Assembly (NCBI RefSeq): GCF_023061285.1
Contig: NZ_JAKGAM010000007.1
Coordinates: 1 to 64,000, forward strand
Source: Chromohalobacter nigrandesensis
GTDB taxonomy: Bacteria > Pseudomonadota > Gammaproteobacteria > Pseudomonadales > Halomonadaceae
Reading direction: 5' to 3'
DNA: 64,000 nt
In this document: piece by piece, positions 28,669 to 39,985 of the stretch
Layout: each line of letters begins with the position of its first letter
How positions within the stretch are numbered: the first letter of the stretch is position 1
Made by a program: the position numbers and the translations under genes
Notes under the pieces: model-generated
What the model saw: the letters and a program-made list of their open reading frames with translations, nothing else
Database searches by the model: none
Told to the model about the DNA's origin: nothing

Positions 28669-28848
28669 TCACTTCTCCTTGAAATCGGCGGTAACCAGCA
28701 GATTGAGAACGATCACGGCAAGCCCAATCAGCCCCCAGAAGAGCATACTGCCGTACCAGGCCTGAACATCGCGCAGCAACGTATAAGGAACAATCACGGC
28801 GGCCACGATCAGCACACCGAGCAGTCCAAAACCGACGCGTCGCAACAT
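28669..28848 (-). CDS. Small two-TM membrane protein, symporter partner
   Basis: A 59-residue protein starting at ATG 28848 with a GAGG site six bases upstream. It has two hydrophobic helices, GFGLLGVLIVAAVIVPYTLL and MLFWGLIGLAVIVLNLLVTA, joined by a short loop and ending FKEK. The stop is two bases before the symporter start and its last codons contain the symporter ribosome-binding site, so translation is coupled. It resembles in size and position the YhdT/DUF997-type accessory proteins of SSS transporters, but the family was not recognised with certainty. Confidence 0.7.
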   Translation of the reverse strand: MLRRVGFGLLGVLIVAAVIVPYTLLRDVQAWYGSMLFWGLIGLAVIVLNLLVTADFKEK

Positions 28849-28903
28849 GGAGCACCTCATATGGACGTTGAAGGTAACCGACACGGCATCGCCGACTGCG
28901 GGC

Positions 28904-29278
28904 TCAGCCGAGGAATTTCTGCCAGGCCAACAGGCCCCAAGTCAGGCCGGTCATGATCAGCGAGATCATCACCGCCGCCGAGCCGATATCCTTGGCTCGG
29001 CCGGACAGCTCGTGATGCTCGGGACCGATGCGGTCAACGACGGTTTCCACCGCGCTGTTGAGCAGTTCCACGATCAGCACCAGCGCGCAGCTACCCACCA
29101 GCAGCAGCCATTCCACCGGCGTGGCACCGATCCACCACGCCAACGGCAAGAGTATCACGCAGATGCCGACCTCCTGGCGAAACGCCGTTTCATTGCGAAA
29201 CGCGGCGCGCAGCCCCTTGAGCGAGTAGTGCGTGGAGTCGGTCAAATGGCGCAAGCCGGTGGTCTGGCGGGATTTCAT
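28904..29278 (-). CDS. dgkA: Diacylglycerol kinase, prokaryotic
   Basis: A 124-residue trimeric inner-membrane kinase that phosphorylates diacylglycerol released by membrane-derived oligosaccharide and LPS modification. Three TM helices are present, with the conserved segments GLRAAFRNETAFRQE, the catalytic ELLNSAVETVVDRIG and RAKDIGSAAVMISL. Length matches E. coli DgkA (122). It is upstream of the symporter pair, 55 bases away, and may be a separate unit. Confidence 0.94.
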   Translation of the reverse strand: MKSRQTTGLRHLTDSTHYSLKGLRAAFRNETAFRQEVGICVILLPLAWWIGATPVEWLLLVGSCALVLIVELLNSAVETVVDRIGPEHHELSGRAKDIGSAAVMISLIMTGLTWGLLAWQKFLG

Positions 29279-29459
29279 CGCGCTCGTTCCTCAGTAAAGG
29301 GGTCTCGATGGTCGATTACGCAACGGCCAGGACGGCAACGCCACGCGAATGACGGACGGTATCCCGCAAAGGTCGCGTTGTCGACACTCGTGGCTCAACG
29401 CTAGGCTGATGAAACTGCGCTCGCCGCAGCGCCCTTATCCTAATCCGCAGGAGTTCACC

Positions 29460-30437
29460 ATGCCACGCGCGCTCATGCTTCATGACGACACCCCCCGCGC
29501 CCGCCTCGAAACGCTCGACGAGAGCCAGTTGCCGGAACGCGCGGTGCGCGTCGCCATCGATTACTCGGATCTCAACTACAAGGATGCCATGGCGGTCACC
29601 GGCCAGGGCAAGATCGTGCGCGATTATCCTTTGGTGCCGGGGATCGATTTCGCCGGCACGGTGACGGCTTCCACGGATGCGCGCTTTGCCGCCGATGATC
29701 GTGTGATCCTTACCGGCTGGGGTGTCGGCGAGCGCCATTGGGGCGGCTTCGCCGAGGCCATGTGCGTCGATGCCGACTGGCTGGTGCCCTGCCCGCAACC
29801 GCTGAGTACGCGGCAGGCGATGCTCTTCGGCACCGCCGGGCTCACCGCCATGCTGAGTGTCATGCGCCTGAAAGAAGCCGGTCTTGCTCCCGGCGATGGA
29901 CCGGTCGCCGTCACCGGCGCCAGCGGCGGCGTAGGCAGTTGGGCGGTGTCGATCCTCGCCCATGAAGGCTTCGAGATTCACGCCATCACCGGCAAACCCG
30001 AGCAGAATGCCTGGCTCGAGGCGCTCGGCGCCCACGCCATTCTGCCCCGCGCCGACTTCGAAGCCCGCGGCCGGCCGCTGGAATCGACGCAGTGGGCGGG
30101 CGCCGTGGATACCGTCGGCGGCCAGATCCTGGCCAACCTCCTGGCGCAAATGCGCTACTCAGGCAAGGTCGCCGCCGTGGGGCTGGCGGGTGACGCCGCG
30201 CTGCCGACTACCGTGATGCCATTCATCCTGCGCGGCGTGTCGTTGCTCGGCGTGGACAGCGTGTATATCCCCTTCGACCGGCGCCGCGCGGCATGGCAAC
30301 GCATCGCCGCCCTGCCCAATGCGTTGCTGTCGCACATGCATGTCGAGGAGGCTGGCCTCGACGACGTGACCGACCGGGCCCAGGCCATGCTCGAAGGCCG
30401 CACCTACGGGCGCGTGCTCATCGACCCACGTCGCTAG
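29460..30437 (+). CDS. acuI: Acrylyl-CoA reductase-like MDR oxidoreductase (AcuI/YhdH)
   Basis: A 325-residue medium-chain reductase of the YhdH/AcuI family, which reduces acryloyl-CoA to propionyl-CoA with NADPH and protects against this toxic intermediate of DMSP or acrylate breakdown. ATG at 29460 has an AGGAG site. Family features: YSDLNYKDAMAVTGQGKI, PGIDFAGTV, GWGVGERHWGGFAEAM and the cofactor motif VTGASGGVGSWAVSIL. No zinc-ligand set is present. DMSP-linked metabolism would fit a marine or saline host, but that role is inferred from the family only. It is convergent with dacB. Confidence 0.88.
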   Translation: MPRALMLHDDTPRARLETLDESQLPERAVRVAIDYSDLNYKDAMAVTGQGKIVRDYPLVPGIDFAGTVTASTDARFAADDRVILTGWGVGERHWGGFAEAMCVDADWLVPCPQPLSTRQAMLFGTAGLTAMLSVMRLKEAGLAPGDGPVAVTGASGGVGSWAVSILAHEGFEIHAITGKPEQNAWLEALGAHAILPRADFEARGRPLESTQWAGAVDTVGGQILANLLAQMRYSGKVAAVGLAGDAALPTTVMPFILRGVSLLGVDSVYIPFDRRRAAWQRIAALPNALLSHMHVEEAGLDDVTDRAQAMLEGRTYGRVLIDPRR

Positions 30438-30450
30438 AAGGCATGATCTC

Positions 30451-31929
30451 TCAGTGGGCCTCGATCATCTCCGTCAAATCCGTCGCCACCAGGGGCAGCA
30501 CCTGCCGCCAGGCGAGATACGGCGTTTGCGAAGTGCCGTTGACCAGTACCGCAAAGCTGCCCCAACGCCCGGTTTGAGTACGGAAGTAGCCGGCCACCGC
30601 GCGCACCGTGACCGGCTCGTTGAGCGTGCCGGTCTTGAGCATGACGCTCTGCTGGAAGGTATCGCTGCCGCGGCGGATGAAGTGCATGGGACCGTTGGTC
30701 GGCAATTGCAGGCCGGCCACGAAGGTCGGGAACAGTGCCGAACGCTGGTACATCGCTGCCAGCAGGGCATTGAGATCGCGCGCCGAGACACGGTTCTCGG
30801 GAGTCAAGCCACTGCCGCTGGCGAGCGTCGGCACACCATGGCCGGGTAGATTCTGGGCGAAGCGCATCAGTTCGTCGGCGCCGTCCTGAAGCTCGGCGCG
30901 CGGCTTGGCGACGAGATCCAGCGCCAGGGTGTCGGCCATGAAGTTATTGGAATAGTTGAGCATGCGCAGCAGCAATTCCTGCAGCGGTTTCCCATCCACC
31001 GCCGCCAGGCGTTTGGCGGTGGTCGGCGGCGGTGTCGTGCTGGTTGCGTAGCCTTCGACCTCGACCCCCGCCTGCCCCAGCAACGCCATCAAGGTCTTGG
31101 CGGTCTGTTCGGCGGGGTCGGAGCTGCCGCGATAAATTTCACGCGAGAAGCTATCGCGCGCGATCTGCCCGCTGATGCGCATTGTATCGCCATGCTCCTT
31201 GCTGATGCGCTCAGCATTGAGGCGCGTGTTATTACCGTGCGCCACGGTCTTGACCTGATTGTCGAGGCGCGTGAGCGGCGCCACCGTCGCGCAATCACTG
31301 ATCGAAGCCGCGTTGCCCACGGCCGCGCCGGGCTTGACCCGATTGCACCAACTGCCGTAATTCACCGCCGCCGAGGACAGCAAGGCACTATAAGCGTTGG
31401 CGGAACGCGAGCGCGCCTTGCAGCGGTCGGTGGTCACGCAGGTGACCGGGCCGAAGCGCCACTGGCTGACCACCAATTGGCCATCGACGGCGCGCACGCC
31501 GCGTTCGCGCAAGCGTTGCACCAGACGCCATAGGTTTTCGCTGGTCAGAGCCGGGTCGCCGCCGCCATCGAGCACTAGGTCACCATGCAGCACGCCCTGG
31601 GCATCGACATTGCCGGTGGCCATCAACTGCGTGGTGAAACGATGCTGCGGCCCCCAGCGGTCGAGGCTCGCCGCGGCGGTGTAGAGCTTGGTCACCGACG
31701 CCGGCGAAAGCCGCCGCGTAGGCTCGAGCGCCCCCAGAGTATCGCCACTATCCAGCAGTTGTGCCTGTGCGCCGATCACGAAGCCCTTGTCGGCCAACGA
31801 GGAGAGATTGTCAAAACCCTCGGCCTGCACAGCCAACGGCAGGCCCATCAACACCAGAAACGCGAACATACGACGTCCGACATGCAGCAAGGCGCACGGG
31901 CGTCGGCGATGGAACAACTCACTCAGCAT
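30451..31929 (-). CDS. dacB: D-alanyl-D-alanine carboxypeptidase/endopeptidase, PBP4 type
   Basis: A 492-residue S13 peptidase that trims and cleaves peptidoglycan cross-links in the periplasm. ATG at 31929 has an AAGGAA site; a basic stretch and hydrophobic helix (MFAFLVLMGLPLAVQA) form the signal peptide. The three active-site motifs are S78-V-T-K81, an SNN motif (YSNNFMADTLAL) and KTG in VMLKTGTLNEPV. The large insertion between the first two motifs, with a CVTTDRCKAR segment, is typical of class C PBPs. It is convergent with acuI with a 13-base gap. Confidence 0.93.
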   Translation of the reverse strand: MLSELFHRRRPCALLHVGRRMFAFLVLMGLPLAVQAEGFDNLSSLADKGFVIGAQAQLLDSGDTLGALEPTRRLSPASVTKLYTAAASLDRWGPQHRFTTQLMATGNVDAQGVLHGDLVLDGGGDPALTSENLWRLVQRLRERGVRAVDGQLVVSQWRFGPVTCVTTDRCKARSRSANAYSALLSSAAVNYGSWCNRVKPGAAVGNAASISDCATVAPLTRLDNQVKTVAHGNNTRLNAERISKEHGDTMRISGQIARDSFSREIYRGSSDPAEQTAKTLMALLGQAGVEVEGYATSTTPPPTTAKRLAAVDGKPLQELLLRMLNYSNNFMADTLALDLVAKPRAELQDGADELMRFAQNLPGHGVPTLASGSGLTPENRVSARDLNALLAAMYQRSALFPTFVAGLQLPTNGPMHFIRRGSDTFQQSVMLKTGTLNEPVTVRAVAGYFRTQTGRWGSFAVLVNGTSQTPYLAWRQVLPLVATDLTEMIEAH

Positions 31930-32038
31930 GCAATTTTTCCTTCCCTGGACGAACGACTATCGTCCGCCAGGCTATCAGGGCTCATCATCGCGTGCGATGG
32001 CAACGTCCAATCGAGCGTAGACACTTGTCGGATAACGT

Positions 32039-32368
32039 CTAATGCGCGGACATACGCGAAAATACCTGGATGATGGCAACTCCAGCGATGATCATTCCCA
32101 GACCGAGAATCGCGGGCAAATCGGGTTTTTCGCCGTACACCACCACCCCGATCAGTGTGACCAGCACGATGCCGAGTCCGGCCCAGAACGCATAGGCGAT
32201 ACCCACCGGCAAATCACGCAGCGCCAGAGTGAGCATGTAAAACGCCAAGGCGTAGCCCACGACCACGGTCACGCTCGGCCATAGCCGCGTGAACTCCTCG
32301 GACGCCTTGAGCGCGCTGGTAGCCACCACCTCGGCGACGATCGCGATGGCTAGAAATACATACACCAT
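32039..32368 (-). CDS. Small multidrug resistance (SMR) exporter, EmrE-like
   Basis: A 109-residue protein with four TM helices. The essential glutamate E13 lies in IAIVAEVVATSALKASEEF as in EmrE (E14). The motif YAFWAGLGIVLVTLIGVVV in TM3 is the SMR signature W/G stretch. It exchanges protons for quaternary ammonium or other lipophilic cations as an antiparallel dimer. Some close relatives instead move compatible solutes such as betaine, which would suit this host, but that is not decidable from sequence. Monocistronic. Confidence 0.9.
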   Translation of the reverse strand: MVYVFLAIAIVAEVVATSALKASEEFTRLWPSVTVVVGYALAFYMLTLALRDLPVGIAYAFWAGLGIVLVTLIGVVVYGEKPDLPAILGLGMIIAGVAIIQVFSRMSAH

Positions 32369-32402
32369 ATTCTCTCTCCTGAAAGCCCGTGTTGCTTGGT
32401 CG

Positions 32403-33086
32403 CTAAGTGGGCAACAGCTCGGGACGATGCGCCAGCGTCACCGTCAGCCGCCAGAGTGGTTGGCCGCTGGCGTGATATTTGTGTTCGAAAGGCGTGAGAT
32501 ACTCACCCGACGGTTCGCAGGGCTCGAGATGCGCCTCGCGCCCCGTGGCTTGTCTCAGTGCCAGGGCCAGCTCCTCGAGATAGAGCCGCCAGTTGGAGCG
32601 CGCCTCCAATTCGCCGCCGAGTCCCGCCAGGGCCGGAAACACCGGATGGCCATGCCAACGCATCTTGAGATGCGCCGCCTTGGGGTACGGATTGGGATAG
32701 AGCAGATAATGACGCACCGGCTGCCATCCCTCGTGTAGCGCCAAACGCCAGAAATCCACCAGATCGGCACGTACCAGCAAGGCGTTGTCCGGCAGTTCGC
32801 CGTGCTCGCGGGACAGGCGGTCGGCGCTGCGGTCGATGCCGATCACCGCATGATCGGGAAATCGCGCGGCCAGACGCCGGGTGGAAAGCCCCACGCCACA
32901 GCCTGCGTCGAGAATCAGCGGTTTGTCCTGCTCATGCAACCATGTCCGCGCCGCGCCGAACGCTATCCGCGTGTGCGCTGCCAACGGCTTTCGCCAGGGG
33001 TACGTCAACGCCCGCGACACACGCCGCGAGAGATCCTCGTGCGGCGCGGTCTGCTGGGTGACGATGGCGCGGGAATTGGCATGCAT
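32403..33086 (-). CDS. TrmB-like tRNA (guanine-N7) methyltransferase family protein
   Basis: A 227-residue SAM-dependent methyltransferase. The SAM motif is LILDAGCGVGLSTRRLAARF with GIDRSADRLSR following. The segment YLLYPNPYPKAAHLKMRWHG corresponds to the TrmB F-x-D-P-W-P-K-x-x-H motif, with Asn replacing Asp and Tyr replacing Trp. These changes, and an extended C-terminus (EYLTPFEHKYHASGQP), suggest a TrmB paralogue of uncertain substrate rather than the housekeeping m7G46 enzyme. Confidence 0.75.
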   Translation of the reverse strand: MHANSRAIVTQQTAPHEDLSRRVSRALTYPWRKPLAAHTRIAFGAARTWLHEQDKPLILDAGCGVGLSTRRLAARFPDHAVIGIDRSADRLSREHGELPDNALLVRADLVDFWRLALHEGWQPVRHYLLYPNPYPKAAHLKMRWHGHPVFPALAGLGGELEARSNWRLYLEELALALRQATGREAHLEPCEPSGEYLTPFEHKYHASGQPLWRLTVTLAHRPELLPT

Positions 33087-33367
33087 GGGCGGCTCTTTAA
33101 ACGACTGAACGACACGCTATTCTAGCAGACTCCCGAGCCTGACCGAGTGTCACTACATCGACCCGCGGAGGATCGCAATTAGCGGCATTTCCCCTTTATC
33201 GGACAGTGTTCGCATGACGCCACTCGCACCCGGGTGCTATCATTCTCGCCCAGACTCATTGAGACTCCATGCGCCCTATGGCGCGGGAAGACGCAACACA
33301 TCCGGCCGACGCGTGCCGGTCACACATCAGGACGCATCGTCATCCACAGCATTACGAGGAACGCGGC

Positions 33368-36115
<2,748 letters not shown>

Positions 36116-36239
36116 GCGCGGCCATGCACGATACGCCGCATCGACGGCCCGCTAGGCCAGTCTCCACCCCCCTGCGTTCTTCTCATGTCTCGCGGGCGGC
36201 TCGCCAGGCGTAAACATCCAACGCAAACGACGGAACCCC

Positions 36240-37586
36240 GTGTCCACTTCACGCTCGCCGACACGCATCTGGCCACTCGCCTGGCCGATCATCCTTTCCA
36301 ACATCACCGTGCCATTACTGGGCTTGGTGGATACCGCTGTGGTCGGGCACCTGCCGGATTCACGCTACATGGCCGCCGTGACCCTGGGCGCCACGCTGTT
36401 CAGCTTTCTCTACTGGGGATTCGGCTTCCTGCGCATGGGCACCACTGGCCTCACCTCCCAGGCCGTGGGGCGCGAGGACGACAGCGACATACGCAACTTG
36501 CTGGGGCAGTCGTTGCTGCTGGCGCTGGGCATCGGCGTGATGTTGATCCTGCTCGCCGAGCCGCTCATCAGCTTCGGCCTCTACCTGCTCGACGGCAGCG
36601 AAGCCGCCATGTCACTCGCCGCGAGTTATGCGCACATCCGCATCCTCTCGGCCCCGGCGGTGATGGCCAATTACGCGATTCTCGGCTGGTTCCTCGGCCA
36701 GCAGAATTCGCGGGTCACGCTGGCAATCATGGTGCTGACCAATAGCGTCAACATCGTGCTGGACCTCGTGTTCGTGGTGGGCCTGGGCATGACCAGCGAT
36801 GGCGTAGCCTGGGCCACAGTGATCGCCGATTACACTGCCTTGGCGGTTGGCCTGTGGCTGGTGGCGCGGCAATTGAAGCTGCTGCAGGGGAAGTTCTTGC
36901 GCCAGCGCTTGCTACGCCTTGGCGCCTACTCCGAGCTTTTTCAGGTCAACCGGCACCTGTTCGTGCGCACCCTGGGGCTGCTTTTCGCCATGGCGTTCTT
37001 CACCGCCCAGGGCGCCAGCCAGGGCGATACGGTGCTCGCCGCCAACGCCGTGCTGATGCAGTTCATCATGATCACCTCCTACGCGCTGGATGGCTTCGCC
37101 CATGCTGCCGAAGCCTTGACCGGACGTGCCGTGGGACGCCGTGACTGGCCGCTATTCGGCGCCTCGGTGCGCGCCGCCGCGCGGTTCTCGCTGATGACCG
37201 CCGGCGTCGCCATGGCGGCGTTCTTCTTCGGTGGCGACTACCTGATCGCCCTGCTTACCGACCTTCCGGACGTGCGCGCCACAGCAGGTGACTATCTGCC
37301 CTGGATGATCGTCATGCCGGCCATCGCGGTGTGGAGTTATCTGCTCGACGGCGTCTTCATCGGCGCCACCGCGACCCGCGAAATGCGCGATACCATCCTC
37401 CTGGCGCTCGCCGTCTACCTGCCGGTGTGGTGGTTCACGCAACCGCTGGGCAATCATGGCCTGTGGCTCGCCTTCACCGTCTTCACCCTAGTGCGCTCGG
37501 CAGGTCTCGCTGCCGTCTACCTGCACTACCGACGCACCCGCTGGGACGGATCCCAGATCTCCCGCCAAGCGGACAATCACGCATGA
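36240..37586 (+). CDS. MATE family efflux transporter (DinF-like)
   Basis: A 448-residue transporter with 12 TM helices in two homologous halves. GTG at 36240 gives MSTSRSPTRIWPLAWPIILSN. The conserved N-terminal stretch GLVDTAVVGHLPDSRYMAAV, with the first-helix D, and the mid-protein FTAQGASQGDTVLAANAVLMQ segment match the DinF/NorM group. It would export drugs, dyes or oxidised compounds in exchange for H+ or Na+. It overlaps no other gene and is followed by a thioesterase 46 bases away. Confidence 0.88.
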   Translation: MSTSRSPTRIWPLAWPIILSNITVPLLGLVDTAVVGHLPDSRYMAAVTLGATLFSFLYWGFGFLRMGTTGLTSQAVGREDDSDIRNLLGQSLLLALGIGVMLILLAEPLISFGLYLLDGSEAAMSLAASYAHIRILSAPAVMANYAILGWFLGQQNSRVTLAIMVLTNSVNIVLDLVFVVGLGMTSDGVAWATVIADYTALAVGLWLVARQLKLLQGKFLRQRLLRLGAYSELFQVNRHLFVRTLGLLFAMAFFTAQGASQGDTVLAANAVLMQFIMITSYALDGFAHAAEALTGRAVGRRDWPLFGASVRAAARFSLMTAGVAMAAFFFGGDYLIALLTDLPDVRATAGDYLPWMIVMPAIAVWSYLLDGVFIGATATREMRDTILLALAVYLPVWWFTQPLGNHGLWLAFTVFTLVRSAGLAAVYLHYRRTRWDGSQISRQADNHA

Positions 37587-37632
37587 AACGTGGTACACAT
37601 TTGCCAGTCACGCATCGATCAATGGAGCCCGC

Positions 37633-38145
37633 ATGACCGACGACCTCCCCCGCCAACACGAACTCACCATGACGGTGCTGATGACACCCGACATGGCCAA
37701 TTTCAGTGGCAAGGTGCATGGCGGCGCGATTCTCAAGAAGCTCGACGAGGTGGCCTATGCCTGCGCCAGCCGCTATGCCGGCTCCTATGTCGTCACGCTG
37801 TCGGTGGATCAGGTACGTTTCAAGCAACCCATCCATGTCGGTGAGCTGGTGACGTTTCTGGCCTCGGTCAACTATGTCGGACGCTCCTCGATGGAGATCG
37901 GCATCAAGATCATCGCCGAATCGATCCAGGATCGCGTCATCCGCCACACCAACAGCTGCTATCTGACCATGGTCGCAGTCGATAGCGATGGCAATCCCAA
38001 CCCCGTACCACAACTGCAACTCGACACGCCGTTGCAGCAGTTGCGCTTCGAAAAAGCCAAATTGCGCAAGAAAATGCGCAAGCAAGAGGAGCAGGCAGAA
38101 CAGAACGCCCAGGCCCATCTCAACGAGACTCGCAAGACATCCTGA
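37633..38145 (+). CDS. Acyl-CoA thioesterase, YciA-like hotdog protein
   Basis: A 170-residue hotdog-fold thioesterase. The motif MANFSGKVHGGAILKKLDEVAYACA contains the GN/S-x-x-GG-x-x-L-x-x-x-D pattern, with the catalytic aspartate D39-like residue in KKLDEVA. The basic and acidic C-terminal helix (about 130-165) is an extension. It hydrolyses medium to long acyl-CoAs in the cytoplasm. Its TGA stop also forms the possible 3-bp target duplication of a MITE-like element that begins immediately downstream, so the insertion left the stop codon intact. Confidence 0.88.
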   Translation: MTDDLPRQHELTMTVLMTPDMANFSGKVHGGAILKKLDEVAYACASRYAGSYVVTLSVDQVRFKQPIHVGELVTFLASVNYVGRSSMEIGIKIIAESIQDRVIRHTNSCYLTMVAVDSDGNPNPVPQLQLDTPLQQLRFEKAKLRKKMRKQEEQAEQNAQAHLNETRKTS

Positions 38146-38317
38146 GAGGGTGTTTACAAAACAGGCGAACGAAGGCAAGACAAGGCAAAATTGGCCGAAA
38201 ACGGACCGGGCTGGCGTACCAGTTTACATGGGGTAAATGAGTATTTTGACCGGGCTCGCGTACGAGGTCGATTTTAACGCCGGATTGTCGAGTGCAGTCC
38301 TTTTGTCAACACCCTCT
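38145..38317. mobile_element. MITE-like element, 173 bp
   Basis: Terminal inverted repeats AGAGGGTGTTTACAAAA (38145-38161) and TTTTGTCAACACCCTCT (38301-38317) match at 16 of 17 positions. Taking the ends as GAGGGTGTT, the flanks show TGA on both sides, a possible 3-bp target duplication like the TNA duplications of IS5 relatives. No ORF is inside. It is a non-autonomous element expected in several copies in the genome; no related transposase is in the window. Confidence 0.75.
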
Positions 38318-38401
38318 GACGTGGCACTTGGAAACTGATAGCGTGACCATGTGCAGGATGCATGCCGCCGCCTTGGCGCGGCGCCGCCGATGGAGAACTT
38401 G

Positions 38402-39406
38402 ATGAGCGCACCTTCCGCCTCCCCCTCGCAAAGACGCGAGCGCCTTTATCTCGTCTGGGACATCGCCATCGTGGTGTTGGTCTCGGCGAACCTGCTGCTG
38501 TTGCTCGTCGATAGCCTGTTCCTCGTGCCACCTTTGAACGCCGGCCTCGAAGCGCTGGCACCGAGCCTCCACCAGGCCTATGACAGTGCTATTCATCAGC
38601 GTTTCATGACCATCGACCTGGTCTTCGTGAGCATCTTCCTGCTCGATGTCCTGGCCGGCTGGGCATTCGCTATCGCCGAGCGCCGCTACGCACGTTGGTT
38701 CTTCTATCCGTTCGTGCACTGGTACGACGTGCTGGGGTGCATTCCACTCAGCGGCTTCCGCGTCCTGCGTGTGCTGCGTCTCATCTCGCTGCTGATTCGG
38801 TTGCAGCGTCTGGGGGCCATCGATATTCGCCATTGGCAGCTATACGCTTTCTTCGAACGCTATTATCGCGTACTCATGGAGGAGCTTTCCGACCGCGTGG
38901 CGACGCGCCTGCTGAGCAGCCTGCAAGAGGAAGTCCAACGCAGCGACGACTTCACCAAGCGTCTCTCGGAAAAGGTGATCCAGCCACGCAAGGAGGCGCT
39001 GGTCGACGAGATCGCCCGGCGTCTCGAGACCACCGTCGACAAGAGCTACGCCGAAAACCATCAGGAAGTGCATCGCTACGTGGCGGCCCTGGTCACCCGC
39101 ACGCTCGAGGAAAACCAGGAACTCACCCGGCTGAAACGTCTCCCCATGGGCGAGCACATGGCCCATGCCATGGAACGCAGCCTGAGCGACGTCGCCAGCC
39201 GCGTGGTCCACGAGGCCATCGATGGACTGCGCTCGCCGCGTTTCAAGAGCCTCATCGGCGACCTGGCGGGCAGCGGCATCGACGCCTGGCTATACGTCGA
39301 CCAGCGCACCGACCGCGTCACCGAGCAGGTGTTGATCGAAACGCTGGAAATGCTCAAGGACGAGATCGCCGTGCAGCGCTGGAGAGACGAACTAGACCTC
39401 CGGTGA
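38402..39406 (+). CDS. Voltage-sensor-like membrane protein without a pore domain
   Basis: A 334-residue protein from ATG 38402 (GGAG site seven bases upstream). Residues about 15-145 contain four hydrophobic helices. The fourth reads FRVLRVLRLISLLIRLQRL with arginines at 120, 123, 126, 133 and 136, the every-third-residue pattern of an S4 voltage sensor. The second and third helices carry acidic residues (TIDLVFVSIFLLDVLAGW). No pore loop or S5-S6 follows. Instead there is a long helical cytoplasmic domain, likely coiled coil, to the C-terminus. It looks like the ion_trans family voltage sensor fold alone, as in Hv1 proton channels or voltage-sensing phosphatases, but with an uncharacterised effector domain. 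Confidence 0.65.
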   Translation: MSAPSASPSQRRERLYLVWDIAIVVLVSANLLLLLVDSLFLVPPLNAGLEALAPSLHQAYDSAIHQRFMTIDLVFVSIFLLDVLAGWAFAIAERRYARWFFYPFVHWYDVLGCIPLSGFRVLRVLRLISLLIRLQRLGAIDIRHWQLYAFFERYYRVLMEELSDRVATRLLSSLQEEVQRSDDFTKRLSEKVIQPRKEALVDEIARRLETTVDKSYAENHQEVHRYVAALVTRTLEENQELTRLKRLPMGEHMAHAMERSLSDVASRVVHEAIDGLRSPRFKSLIGDLAGSGIDAWLYVDQRTDRVTEQVLIETLEMLKDEIAVQRWRDELDLR

Positions 39407-39520
39407 ATCAGCAGAGGGGCTCAGGTGAGCCGCAAGGTGGTGTACGGCGCCTCGCAAGCGTGGCGCTCGTCACGCTCATCGATACTGCCCAGCGACATGT
39501 CTCGGTCATGGCCGGCATGC

Positions 39521-39832
39521 TCAACCACAGGTCAATTCGACGATAGTGTCCTCGTCGTCGAGTTTGACATTGAGGCGATCCGCGCGGTAATCCATTGTCA
39601 CCGCCTGGCCGGGACGAATCACGCGAACACGCTCGACGGCACTGTCGGTTTCCAATTGGCCCACTGTCTCGCCATCGGCACGTTGCCCCACGTAATCGTT
39701 CAGTGCCTTGGCACCACAGGCGTCGTCTTGCGACATCGATGGCGGGGGTGGCGCCTCATCCGGTGTCGAACTGCCGGCACACCCCGCCAGCAGGAATACC
39801 GCCATTACACCGCTCAGCGCGTATTTGCTCAT
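39521..39832 (-). CDS. Peptidase inhibitor I78 family lipoprotein
   Basis: A 103-residue protein with a lipoprotein signal ending LLAG-C18, so it is probably anchored to the outer membrane after processing. The mature domain starts DDACGAKALNDYVGQRADG, the conserved DxCGA...LxxxVGQ motif of the I78 (Elastase inhibitor AFLEI / YbjP-type) family, and ends with the R-x-I-x-P-G...T-x-D-Y-R-A-D-R-L-N pattern. It inhibits serine proteases in characterised fungal members; the bacterial role is probably periplasmic protease control. It is divergent from osmF. Confidence 0.85.
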   Translation of the reverse strand: MSKYALSGVMAVFLLAGCAGSSTPDEAPPPPSMSQDDACGAKALNDYVGQRADGETVGQLETDSAVERVRVIRPGQAVTMDYRADRLNVKLDDEDTIVELTCG

Positions 39833-39985
39833 GTCGCTTCCTCTTCATTCAATGCAACTTGCAACCAGCGTATCCAAGCATCGCCAGTGAGACCACCTGC
39901 ATTCCTTCTCGCCGCGCGAGCCGAGAATGCTAGACTCAAGACTGGAACCGTCGCGACGCCCGTCATTTCCAAGGAGTCAGGAATC

